Assembly: GCF_014268755.2 (NCBI RefSeq)
Contig: NZ_CP077093.1
Coordinates: 3,770,001 to 3,834,000, forward strand
Source of the DNA: Pseudomonas vanderleydeniana
GTDB taxonomy: Bacteria; Pseudomonadota; Gammaproteobacteria; Pseudomonadales; Pseudomonadaceae
DNA length: 64,000 nucleotides
Direction: 5' to 3'
Below are positions 9,714 to 18,289 of this stretch, one piece after another (position 1 is the first letter of the stretch; every line of letters starts with the position of its first letter). The position numbers and the translations under genes were made by a program. The notes beneath the pieces are model-generated. The model was not told the DNA's origin. It searched no databases and saw only the letters and a program-made list of their open reading frames with translations.

Positions 9714-12700
9714 ATGAATTTTTCCCAGTTCTTCATATCAAGACCGATCTTCGCGGCCGTACTGTCGCTGTTGATCCTGATCGCCGGTGCGATCTCGCTG
9801 TTCCAGTTGCCGATCAGTGAATACCCGGAAGTGGTACCGCCGACCGTGGTCGTACGCGCCAACTTCCCCGGCGCCAACCCCAAGGTGATCGGCGAAACCG
9901 TGGCCGCACCGCTGGAACAGGCGATCACCGGCGTCGAAAACATGCTCTACATGTCCTCGCAGTCCACTGCTGACGGCAAGCTGACCCTGACCATCACCTT
10001 CGCCCTGGGCACCGACCTGGACAACGCGCAGGTACAGGTGCAGAACCGCGTGACCCGGACCGAGCCCAAGCTGCCGGCCGAGGTGACCCGCATCGGTATC
10101 ACCGTCGACAAGGCCTCGCCCGACCTGACCATGGTCGTGCACCTGACCTCGCCGGACCAGCGCTACGACATGCTCTACCTGTCCAACTACGCCCTGCTCA
10201 ACATCAAGGATGAGCTGGCGCGCCTGGGCGGCGTGGGTGACGTGCAACTGTTCGGCATGGGCGACTACTCGCTGCGCGTCTGGCTCGACCCGAACAAGAC
10301 CGCTTCGCGCAACCTGACTGCCACTGACGTGGTCAACGCCATCCGTGAACAGAACCGCCAGGTCGCGGCCGGCCAGTTGGGCGCCCCACCGGCACCGAAC
10401 GCCACCAGCTTCCAGATGTCGATCAACGCCCAGGGCCGCCTGGTCACCGAGGAAGAGTTCGAGAACATCGTCATCCGTGCCGGCGACGATGGCGAGATCA
10501 CTCGTCTGAAGGACATCGCCCGGGTCGAGCTCGGCTCCAGCCAGTATGCCCTGCGCTCGCTGCTGAACAACCAGCCGGCAGTGGCGATCCCGATCTTCCA
10601 GCGTCCAGGCTCCAACGCCATCGAGATTTCCAACGAAGTCCGGGCAAAAATGGAAGAACTGAAGAAGGACTTCCCCCAGGGCATGGACTACAGCATCGTC
10701 TATGACCCGACCATCTTCGTCCGTGGCTCCATCGAAGCGGTGATCCATACCCTGTTCGAAGCCCTGGTGCTGGTGGTCCTGGTCGTGATCCTGTTCCTGC
10801 AGACCTGGCGTGCCTCGATCATCCCGCTGGTGGCCGTACCGGTGTCGCTGATCGGTACCTTTGCGGTCATGCATGTGTTCGGCTTCTCGTTCAACGCCCT
10901 GTCGCTGTTCGGCCTGGTACTGGCGATCGGTATCGTGGTGGACGACGCCATCGTGGTGGTGGAAAACGTCGAGCGCAACATCGGCCTGGGCCTGAGCCCG
11001 GTCGAAGCCACCAAGCGCGCCATGCGTGAAGTGACCGGCCCGATCATCGCCACGGCCCTGGTACTGTGTGCGGTGTTCGTCCCGGCGGCGTTCATCTCCG
11101 GCCTGACCGGCCAGTTCTACAAGCAGTTCGCCCTGACCATCGCCATCTCGACCGTGATTTCGGCGTTCAACTCGCTGACCCTGTCGCCGGCCCTGGCCGC
11201 GGTACTGCTCAAGGACCACCACGCACCGAAGGACGCTTTCTCCAAGTTCCTCGACGCGCTGCTCGGCGGCTGGTTGTTCCGTCCGTTCAACCGTTTCTTC
11301 GATCGTGCCAGCCATGGTTACGTCGGCGGTGTGGCCCGTGTCATCCGCGTCAGCGGCGTGGCCCTGATCCTCTACGCCGGCCTGATCGTACTGACCTGGC
11401 TCGGCTTCTCGACCACCCCGACCGGTTTCGTACCCGGCCAGGACAAGCAATACCTGGTGGCCTTCGCCCAACTGCCGGACGCGGCGAGCCTGGACCGTAC
11501 CGAAGACGTGATCAAGCGCATGTCCGACCTGGCCCTGAAACAGCCTGGCGTGGAAAGTGCGGTGGCCTTCCCTGGCCTGTCGATCAACGGTTTCACCAAC
11601 AGTCCGAACGCCGGCATCGTGTTCGTCACCCTCAAGCCGTTCGACGAGCGCAAGGACCCGAGTGAGTCGGCCGGTGCCATCGCCGGCGCCCTGAACGGCA
11701 AGTTCGCCGGCATCCAGGAAGCCTACATGGCGATCTTCCCGCCACCGCCGGTACAAGGCCTGGGCACCATTGGCGGTTTCCGCCTGCAGATCGAGGACCG
11801 GGGCAACCTGGGCTACGACGAGCTGTACAAGGAAACCATGAACATCATCGGCAAGAGCCGCAGCGTGCCGGAACTGGCGAACCTGTTCACCAGCTACACC
11901 GTCAACGTGCCGCAAGTCGATGCCGCCATCGATCGCGAGAAGGCCAAGACCCACGGCGTGGCCGTCAGTGACATCTTCGACACCCTGCAGATCTACCTGG
12001 GTTCGCTGTATGCCAACGACTTCAACCGCTTCGGTCGTACCTATCAGGTCAACGTCCAGGCCGAACAGCAGTTCCGCCTCGAGTCCGACCAGATCGGCCA
12101 GCTGAAAGTGCGCAACAACAAGGGCGAGATGATCCCGCTGGCGACCTTCATCAAGGTCAGCGATACCTCGGGACCGGACCGCGTCATGCACTACAATGGC
12201 TTCATCACCGCCGAAATCAACGGTGCCGCGGCCCCGGGCTACAGCTCCGGCCAGGCCCAGGCGGCGATCGAGAAGCTGCTCAAGGAAGAACTGCCCAACG
12301 GCATGACCTACGAGTGGACCGACCTGACCTACCAGCAGATCCTCTCGGGCAACACCGCGTTGCTGGTGTTCCCGCTCTGCGTCCTGCTGGCGTTCCTGGT
12401 CCTGGCGGCACTGTATGAAAGCTGGAGCCTGCCGCTGGCGGTGATCCTGATCGTACCGATGACCCTGCTGTCGGCGATTGCCGGGGTGATTCTGTCCGGT
12501 GGCGACAACAACATCTTCACCCAGATCGGCCTGATCGTACTGGTCGGCCTGGCGTGCAAGAACGCGATCCTGATCGTCGAATTCGCCAAGGACAAGCAGG
12601 AAGAAGGTCTCGACCCGTTGAGCGCGGTACTGGAAGCCTGCCGCCTGCGTCTGCGGCCGATCCTGATGACCTCGGTAGCGTTCATCATGGGTGTGGTACC

Positions 12701-12893
12701 CCTGGTGTTCTCCAGCGGTGCCGGTGCCGAGATGCGTCATGCCATGGGTGTGGCGGTGTTCTCCGGGATGCTCGGCGTGACCTTCTTCGGTCTGCTGCTG
12801 ACCCCTGTGTTCTATGTATTGATCCGCCGCTTTGTCGAGCGTGGTGAAGCTCGCAAGGCTGCCCGGGCCCTCAAGCTGGAGGCGCAACAATGA
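9714..12893 (+). CDS. mexF: RND efflux transporter MexF
   Basis: This 1059-residue inner-membrane, proton-driven drug pump of the HAE1 family shows the usual topology: a first helix (FAAVLSLLILIAGAISLFQL), a large porter loop, helices 2-6 with the proton-relay pair D410-D411 in GIVVDDAIVVVEN, a second large loop, and helices 8-12 with GLACKNAILIVEFAKD. Length and sequence fit MexF rather than MexB or MexD. The stop overlaps the oprN start (ATGA at 12890), implying coupled translation. No frameshift or missing catalytic residue is seen, so the pump should be functional once the operon is switched on. Confidence 0.97.
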   Translation: MNFSQFFISRPIFAAVLSLLILIAGAISLFQLPISEYPEVVPPTVVVRANFPGANPKVIGETVAAPLEQAITGVENMLYMSSQSTADGKLTLTITFALGTDLDNAQVQVQNRVTRTEPKLPAEVTRIGITVDKASPDLTMVVHLTSPDQRYDMLYLSNYALLNIKDELARLGGVGDVQLFGMGDYSLRVWLDPNKTASRNLTATDVVNAIREQNRQVAAGQLGAPPAPNATSFQMSINAQGRLVTEEEFENIVIRAGDDGEITRLKDIARVELGSSQYALRSLLNNQPAVAIPIFQRPGSNAIEISNEVRAKMEELKKDFPQGMDYSIVYDPTIFVRGSIEAVIHTLFEALVLVVLVVILFLQTWRASIIPLVAVPVSLIGTFAVMHVFGFSFNALSLFGLVLAIGIVVDDAIVVVENVERNIGLGLSPVEATKRAMREVTGPIIATALVLCAVFVPAAFISGLTGQFYKQFALTIAISTVISAFNSLTLSPALAAVLLKDHHAPKDAFSKFLDALLGGWLFRPFNRFFDRASHGYVGGVARVIRVSGVALILYAGLIVLTWLGFSTTPTGFVPGQDKQYLVAFAQLPDAASLDRTEDVIKRMSDLALKQPGVESAVAFPGLSINGFTNSPNAGIVFVTLKPFDERKDPSESAGAIAGALNGKFAGIQEAYMAIFPPPPVQGLGTIGGFRLQIEDRGNLGYDELYKETMNIIGKSRSVPELANLFTSYTVNVPQVDAAIDREKAKTHGVAVSDIFDTLQIYLGSLYANDFNRFGRTYQVNVQAEQQFRLESDQIGQLKVRNNKGEMIPLATFIKVSDTSGPDRVMHYNGFITAEINGAAAPGYSSGQAQAAIEKLLKEELPNGMTYEWTDLTYQQILSGNTALLVFPLCVLLAFLVLAALYESWSLPLAVILIVPMTLLSAIAGVILSGGDNNIFTQIGLIVLVGLACKNAILIVEFAKDKQEEGLDPLSAVLEACRLRLRPILMTSVAFIMGVVPLVFSSGAGAEMRHAMGVAVFSGMLGVTFFGLLLTPVFYVLIRRFVERGEARKAARALKLEAQQ

Positions 12894-14314
12894 GCAGTAT
12901 GAAGGCCTTTCTCCCGAGCCTGCTGGTACTGGCGCTGAGCGCCTGTGCCGTCGGCCCGGACTACAAGACACCCGACACTCCGGCAGCGAAGATCAGCGCC
13001 GCCAGCGATGACAGCGCCGATCGCAAGAACTTCGACCGTGCGCGCTTCGAGGGTGTCTGGTGGCAACAGTTCGACGATCCGACCCTCAACCAGCTGGTCA
13101 CCCAGTCGCTGAGCGGCAACCGCGATCTGCGCGTCGCCTTCGCCCGCCTGAAAGCGGCGCGGGCGATCCGCGACGACGTCAGCGATGACGCGATGCCGAC
13201 CATCACCAGTCGCGCCAGCGCCAACCTGGGCAAGGGCCAGGTGCCGGGCCAGACCGAAAGCCGGGTCAACAGCGAACGCTATGACCTGGGCCTGGACATG
13301 GCTTGGGAAGTCGACCTGTTCGGCCGCATCCAGCGTAGCCTGGAAGCTGCCGATGCCGACGAACAAGCGGCTGCCGCCGACTTGTACCAGTTGCAGGTGA
13401 CCATGATCGCCGAGCTGGTGGATGCCTACGGACAGCTGCGCGGCGCGCAACTGCGGGAAAAGATCGCCCTGGCCAACCTGAAGAACCAGCAGGAGTCCAA
13501 GGGCATTACCGAAAGCCTGCGTGATGCCGGTGTGGGCGACCAGCTCGACGTGGTCCGCGCCGACGCCCGCCTGGCGGCGGTCGAAGCCAGCGTGCCACAG
13601 CTGCAGGCCGAACAGGCGCGAGACAAGAACCGTATCGCCACCCTGCTCGGGGAGCGTCCGGACAGTCTGTCGATTGACCTGAGCCCCAAGGACCTGCCGG
13701 CGATTTCCAAGGCGCTGTCGATTGGCAACCCGGGTGACCTGCTGCAACGCCGCCCGGACATCCTCAGTGCCGAACGCAAGCTGGCTGCTGCCACCGCGCG
13801 GATCGGCGTGGCCAAGGCCGACCTGTTCCCACGGGTCAGCCTCAGCGGCTTCCTCGGCTTCACCGCCGGGCGTGGTTCGCAGATCGGCTCGTCGGCGGCC
13901 AACGCCTGGGCCCTGGGCCCGAGCATCACCTGGCCGGCGTTCAACCTGGGCAGCGTGCGGGCCCGCCTGCGCGGCGCCAATGCCGAGGCGGAAGGCGCGC
14001 TGGCGACCTACGAGCAGCAGGTGCTGCTGGCACTGGAAGAGTCGCAGAATGCCTTTACCGACTATGGCAAGCGCCAGCAGCGGCTGATCTCGCTGATTCG
14101 CCAGAGCGAATCGAGCCGTGCCGCCGCCGACCTGGCCGCCATCCGCTATCGCGAGGGCAGCGTGGACTTCCTCGTGCTGCTCGACGCCCAGCGTGAACGG
14201 TTGGCCGCCGAAGACAGCCAGGCCCAGGCCGAAGTCGACCTGTATCGCGGCATCGTCGCGATCTACAAGGCCCTGGGTGGCGGTTTCACACCGCAGGCCG
14301 TCGCCAGCAACTGA
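12890..14314 (+). CDS. oprN: Outer-membrane efflux channel OprN
   Basis: This 474-residue TolC-like lipoprotein has a lipobox (LALSAC, Cys19), then AVGPDYKTPDTPAAKI and two OEP repeats with ERYDLGLDMAWEVDLFGRI and the matching SITWPAFNLGSVRARL in the second half. The sequence follows P. aeruginosa OprN closely (for example SLSGNRDLRVAFARL). It forms the outer-membrane exit duct for MexEF. The start overlaps the mexF stop by four bases. A strong rho-independent terminator begins 41 bases after the stop and ends the operon. Confidence 0.96.
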   Translation: MSSMKAFLPSLLVLALSACAVGPDYKTPDTPAAKISAASDDSADRKNFDRARFEGVWWQQFDDPTLNQLVTQSLSGNRDLRVAFARLKAARAIRDDVSDDAMPTITSRASANLGKGQVPGQTESRVNSERYDLGLDMAWEVDLFGRIQRSLEAADADEQAAAADLYQLQVTMIAELVDAYGQLRGAQLREKIALANLKNQQESKGITESLRDAGVGDQLDVVRADARLAAVEASVPQLQAEQARDKNRIATLLGERPDSLSIDLSPKDLPAISKALSIGNPGDLLQRRPDILSAERKLAAATARIGVAKADLFPRVSLSGFLGFTAGRGSQIGSSAANAWALGPSITWPAFNLGSVRARLRGANAEAEGALATYEQQVLLALEESQNAFTDYGKRQQRLISLIRQSESSRAAADLAAIRYREGSVDFLVLLDAQRERLAAEDSQAQAEVDLYRGIVAIYKALGGGFTPQAVASN

Positions 14315-14354
14315 TCGAGCTCTCCCGGATTGGATGCCCCTCCGATCCTCTTGT

Positions 14355-14386
14355 GCCCCGCTGCCTTTGGTCGCGGGGCTTTTTTT
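14355..14386 (+). terminator. Rho-independent terminator of mexEF-oprN
   Basis: GCCCCGC (14355-14361) pairs with GCGGGGC (14373-14379) around an 11-base loop and is followed by a run of seven T. Confidence 0.9.
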
Positions 14387-14403
14387 GTCTGGCGTTGGTT
14401 CTG

Positions 14404-14493
14404 TTCGCGGGCAAGCCCTGCTCCTACAAGTGGGCGTCAAGCCCGGAACCTGCGTACGGCACAAACGTGCAGGAGCAGGGCTTGCCCACGAAT
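14404..14493. repeat. Inverted pair of REP elements
   Basis: TTCGCGGGCAAGCCCTGCTC (from 14404) and its near reverse complement AGGAGCAGGGCTTGCCCACG (to 14490) face each other across about 45 bases. This is the usual paired arrangement of Pseudomonas REPs at an operon end. Confidence 0.8.
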
Positions 14494-14660
14494 AGGTCAG
14501 CAGCCTTGCCGCCACCGGCAGCTTGATAACCCTGCACATCAAGAGGCCGCCTCTTGATAGATCTCATCGATCACACTGTCGGATAAAGCGATTGGACAAG
14601 CCCGTTCCAGACTTCTAGCCTACGCCTGCATAGACCCCACGCTGCAAGCAGTCCCTTCCC

Positions 14661-15560
14661 ATGATTGTCCGCCCCAAGCCGAACCTGATCGCCATCCTGT
14701 TTTCCCTCAAGGGCTCCATCGCCCGTCGCATCGCCCTGCGCTGCCTGGTAGTGACCCTGCTCGCCGCAGTCATCGTGCTGGTGGAAACCGCTCACCCGGA
14801 GTTCTTTTCCAAGGTCAACGCCACGCCGTTCACCCTGCTCGGCCTGTCACTGTCGATCTTCATGAGCTTTCGCAACAACGCCTGTTATGACCGCTGGTGG
14901 GAAGGCCGCAAGCAGTTGGGCCAGATGATCATCGATATCCGCTCACTGATTCGCGAAAGCCAGGTGCTCGGCGACAGCCCGCAACGAACCTTGCTGCTGC
15001 GCGAGCTCTGCGGCTTTGCCCATGGCCTGATCGCCCGCCTGCGCCGGGAGAATGAGAGTCAGGCCATCAGCCCCTGGCAGCAGGACATCCCTGCACCCGG
15101 CCATCCGAACACGACCGATCAACTGCTGCAACGCATTGGCGCCCGTGTCCAGGGCCTGGTCGACCAGGGCGTGCTCAGCGAATGGCGCTATACCGTGTTT
15201 TCCGGGCTGCTGGTCAGCCTCAGCCAGGTCCAGGCCAGTTGCGAGCGGATCAAGCTCACGCCGCTGCCCTTCCCCTACAACCTGCTGCTGCACCGGACCA
15301 TCTACCTGTTCTGCATCCTCCTGCCCTTCGCCATGGCCGAGCCGCTGGGCTGGCTGACGCCGATCTTCACCGCCATCGTCAGCTATACCTTCCTGGGCTT
15401 GGACGAGATCGGTGACGATCTCGAGGATCCCTTCGGTTTCGATGAGAACGACCTGCCCTGCAGCGCGATCCTGCGCACCGTGGAACGGGAAGTGCTCGCG
15501 AGCCTCGGCCATGCCGACCTGCCGCCGCCGCTGGAGCCGGTGGATTACGTACTCAACTGA
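14661..15560 (+). CDS. Bestrophin-like (UPF0187/YneE) membrane channel protein
   Basis: This 299-residue protein of the bacterial bestrophin family has four main hydrophobic segments: ALRCLVVTLLAAVIVLVE (~27-45), FTLLGLSLSIFMSFRNN (~55-71), and two near residues 215-255. The family hallmark RNNACYDRWWEGRK lies near residues 70-83, and a DEIGDDLEDPFG motif near the C-terminus. Bacterial homologues form pentameric ion channels; selectivity cannot be read here. It appears monocistronic, with 78 bases before the next gene on the same strand. The function in Pseudomonas is not established. Confidence 0.88.
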   Translation: MIVRPKPNLIAILFSLKGSIARRIALRCLVVTLLAAVIVLVETAHPEFFSKVNATPFTLLGLSLSIFMSFRNNACYDRWWEGRKQLGQMIIDIRSLIRESQVLGDSPQRTLLLRELCGFAHGLIARLRRENESQAISPWQQDIPAPGHPNTTDQLLQRIGARVQGLVDQGVLSEWRYTVFSGLLVSLSQVQASCERIKLTPLPFPYNLLLHRTIYLFCILLPFAMAEPLGWLTPIFTAIVSYTFLGLDEIGDDLEDPFGFDENDLPCSAILRTVEREVLASLGHADLPPPLEPVDYVLN

Positions 15561-15637
15561 GGCCAGGGTTTGACTCCGGAGCGCGGCTGACCGAAGCTGG
15601 CAACCTTACGAAAAGCTCGCCAGCTCACGGACCCTGC

Positions 15638-16690
15638 ATGACGAAGCCTCGCCGCTACCTGCTGATCAGCCTGTTGCTCCTGCTCGCCCTCGGATTCATC
15701 TGGCACAAGCTGCCCGGCAAGATGGCCGCTCCGCAGGCACCGCACGTCAACTACGGCCAGGCACTCAAGCAGGCGCACAACGGCCAGCCGGGTGCCGCCC
15801 GCGTGCTCTACCAGCAACTGGCGCGCACCGACCTGTCGGATATCCGCCGGGCCGCCCTGCACGCCGAGCTGCCCAACTACCCCAGCCCCCGCGCCCTGAA
15901 ACTGGCCGATGCGGATCTGCAGAGCCCTTCGGCACTGGTGCGCGAAGCGGCGATCCAGAGCATCGTCGGGCTGGTGCCGGGTGCCCAGCGCAGCCTGCTG
16001 CTGGGACCGGTACTGGAAGATGGCGAGCAGGAAGTACGCTTTGCCGCGGCCAACGCCATGCTCGGTCTCTCACCCGATGACCAGGGGCTGTATTTCGCTC
16101 CGCTGCAGCAGGTGGTCGAGGAGTACGAGCGCACCCTCAAGGCCCAGCCGGAAAGCGCCGAGGCACAGTTCCAGCTGGCCCGCCTGTACCTGCACGAAGG
16201 CCAGCTGGACAATGCCCAGCAATCCCTCGAGCGCATCTCGCAACTGGAGCCGAACAACCTCAAGGCGGTGGTTGCCCAGGTCGAACTGCTCGACAAGCGC
16301 AACCAGCCGGACCAGGCCCGACAGCTGCTGGCCAAGCAACTGGAGGTACAACCGCAGTCCGCGTACCTGCAGCATGCGCTGGGTGTCTGGCTGCTGCACC
16401 ACGGCCAGAGCGAATACGCCCTGCTGAGCCTGGCCAAGGCAGTCGAGCTGGAACCGGACAACACCGAATACCGCTACAAGCTCGCCACCACCTTGCACGA
16501 CCTCGATCAACTCGAAGCCGCCCAGCGCCAGTTGGAAGAACTGGTCCAGCGCCACCCGGCGAACCGCAAGGCCCGGGTGCTGCTGATCGCCTACTGGAAG
16601 GAGAGCGGTCAGTTGCAGAACGTGCAGATCCTGCTGGCACAGCTGGAACAGCAGAATCCGGATGATCCGGCGTTGCAGCAGGGCTTGTAA
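15638..16690 (+). CDS. Membrane-anchored TPR protein
   Basis: This 350-residue protein has one N-terminal membrane helix (YLLISLLLLLALGFIW, ~8-23). A HEAT-like segment follows (~80-145: VREAAIQSIVGLVPG, VRFAAANAMLGLSP), then at least four tetratricopeptide repeats (~165-345: QFQLARLYLHEGQLDNAQQS, YRYKLATTLHDLDQLEAAQR). TPR and HEAT repeats are protein-binding scaffolds, so it probably anchors a complex at the periplasmic face of the inner membrane, but no partner is visible. The downstream KaiC-like gene starts 49 bases later on the same strand. No specific function is assigned. Confidence 0.85.
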   Translation: MTKPRRYLLISLLLLLALGFIWHKLPGKMAAPQAPHVNYGQALKQAHNGQPGAARVLYQQLARTDLSDIRRAALHAELPNYPSPRALKLADADLQSPSALVREAAIQSIVGLVPGAQRSLLLGPVLEDGEQEVRFAAANAMLGLSPDDQGLYFAPLQQVVEEYERTLKAQPESAEAQFQLARLYLHEGQLDNAQQSLERISQLEPNNLKAVVAQVELLDKRNQPDQARQLLAKQLEVQPQSAYLQHALGVWLLHHGQSEYALLSLAKAVELEPDNTEYRYKLATTLHDLDQLEAAQRQLEELVQRHPANRKARVLLIAYWKESGQLQNVQILLAQLEQQNPDDPALQQGL

Positions 16691-16738
16691 CCTCGGCAGC
16701 CAGGGTGCTGCGCTGGCCGAAGTTGGGAACTGCTGCTG

Positions 16739-18289
16739 ATGCACAAGGTCCAGTACTGCAATACTCCAGTCAAAAGAGCCGCAGAATTGACTACACCACC
16801 TCTCCCTAACACTGCCAAGGCCGCCACCGGTATCGAAGGCCTGGACGATATCCTCTCCGGCGGCCTGTCCCGTGGTCACGTCTTCCTGCTCGAAGGCGAG
16901 CCAGGCACCGGCAAGACCACCGTTGCCCTGCAGTTTCTACTGGCCGGTGCCGCCGTCGGCGAACGCTCACTGTACATCACGCTTTCGGAAACCGAGGAGG
17001 AACTGCGTCAGGGGGCCAGCTCCCATGGTTGGACCCTGGACGAAAAAATCGACATCTTCGAGCTGACGCCCCCGGAGAACCTGCTCGATACCGAGCATCA
17101 GCAAAGCCTGCTGTATTCCTCGGACCTGGAGCTGGGTGAAGCGACCCGACAGATCTTCGAAGTGATCGAGCGCGTCAAGCCGACCCGCGTAGTACTCGAC
17201 AGTCTCTCCGAGATTCGCCTGCTGGCCCAGAGCTCGCTGCGCTACCGCCGGCAGATCCTGGCGATCAAGCACTACTTCGTGCGCTACGACACCACGGTCC
17301 TGCTGCTCGACGACCTGACCAACGAATCCCTCGACAAGACCGTGCACAGCATTGCCCATGGTGTGATACGGCTTGAGGAACTGGCGCCCAACTATGGTGC
17401 CGAGCGCCGTCGGGTCCGGGTGGTCAAGTACCGCGGCCAGAAGTACCGCGGTGGCTACCATGACTTCACCATCAGCAACGACGGCGTGCATGTGTTCCCC
17501 CGCCTGGTGGCGGCCGAACACCGTGGCGAGTATCTGCGCCTGCAATTGAGCAGCGGCATCCCCGAGATGGACGCCCTGCTCGGTGGCGGCATCGAAACCG
17601 GCTCCAGCACCCTGATCCTGGGCCCTGCCGGTACCGGCAAGACGCTGATCGCGATGATTTTCGCCGCTGCGGCGGTCGCGCGCGGCGAAAAGGCCGCCCT
17701 GTTCATCTTCGACGAAGAACTGGGGCTGCTCTACGAGCGCATGAAAAACATCGGCATCGACCTGGCAGCCCTGCGGGCCACCGGCAACCTGTGGATCGAA
17801 CAGCTCGACGCCGCCGAGTTGTCACCCGGGGAATTCTCCCATCGGGTCCGCCGCTGCGTGGATGAGGGTAATATCAAGACCGTGGTGATCGACAGCATCA
17901 ACGGCTACCAGGCGGCGATGCCGGAAGAAAACGCGCTGATCCTGCACATGCACGAACTGTTGCTGTACCTCAACCGCCGGGGTGCCGCGACGTTCATGAC
18001 CGTCGCCCAGCACGGGCTGGTCGGCGACATGCAGGCTCCCGTGGAGATCACCTACCTCGCCGATACGGTCATCCTGCTGCGCTACTTCGAGGCCCTGGGC
18101 AAGGTTCGCCGAGCCATTTCGATCATCAAGAAACGCACCGGCTCCCATGAGTCGACGATTCGCGAATACCGCATCAACTCACGCGGCATGACCATCGGCG
18201 AGCCACTGGAGGCCTTCCAGGGCGTGCTGCGCGGCGTACCGACCTACCTGGGCGAAGACCTGCCCCTGCTACAGGACGAAGCCTCTTGA
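16739..18289 (+). CDS. KaiC-like tandem RecA-fold ATPase
   Basis: This 516-residue protein has two KaiC/RadA-type ATPase domains. The Walker A motifs are GEPGTGKTT (K59) and GPAGTGKTL (K301). Paired acidic residues follow the first domain's beta-strand (SETEEEL), and LDSLSEI and VIDSINGY act as Walker B. Length and duplication match cyanobacterial KaiC, but no kaiA or kaiB is present, so a clock role is not implied; in other bacteria such proteins work with kinases in stress signalling. ATG at 16739 has GGGA about 10 bases upstream. The stop overlaps the TTG start of a hybrid kinase (TTGA), a strong hint that the ATPase and kinase work together. Confidence 0.92.
   Translation: MHKVQYCNTPVKRAAELTTPPLPNTAKAATGIEGLDDILSGGLSRGHVFLLEGEPGTGKTTVALQFLLAGAAVGERSLYITLSETEEELRQGASSHGWTLDEKIDIFELTPPENLLDTEHQQSLLYSSDLELGEATRQIFEVIERVKPTRVVLDSLSEIRLLAQSSLRYRRQILAIKHYFVRYDTTVLLLDDLTNESLDKTVHSIAHGVIRLEELAPNYGAERRRVRVVKYRGQKYRGGYHDFTISNDGVHVFPRLVAAEHRGEYLRLQLSSGIPEMDALLGGGIETGSSTLILGPAGTGKTLIAMIFAAAAVARGEKAALFIFDEELGLLYERMKNIGIDLAALRATGNLWIEQLDAAELSPGEFSHRVRRCVDEGNIKTVVIDSINGYQAAMPEENALILHMHELLLYLNRRGAATFMTVAQHGLVGDMQAPVEITYLADTVILLRYFEALGKVRRAISIIKKRTGSHESTIREYRINSRGMTIGEPLEAFQGVLRGVPTYLGEDLPLLQDEAS

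Larger units (their letters stand above)
14315..14660. other. Intergenic region after oprN
   Basis: This 346-base gap holds the oprN terminator and an inverted REP pair (listed separately), then about 165 bases before the bestrophin-like gene. Small open frames here are within the repeats and are not supported as genes. Confidence 0.8.

Noticed and set aside
9738..12971. A 1077-codon open frame opposite mexF
   Set aside because: It is the mirror of mexF caused by high GC at third positions; its translation is low-complexity (rich in Q, R, G, D, H) and has no family features or ribosome site.
16739..18289. KaiC-like protein as evidence of a circadian clock
   Set aside because: No kaiA or kaiB is present, and KaiC-like ATPases are common in non-photosynthetic bacteria with kinases nearby.
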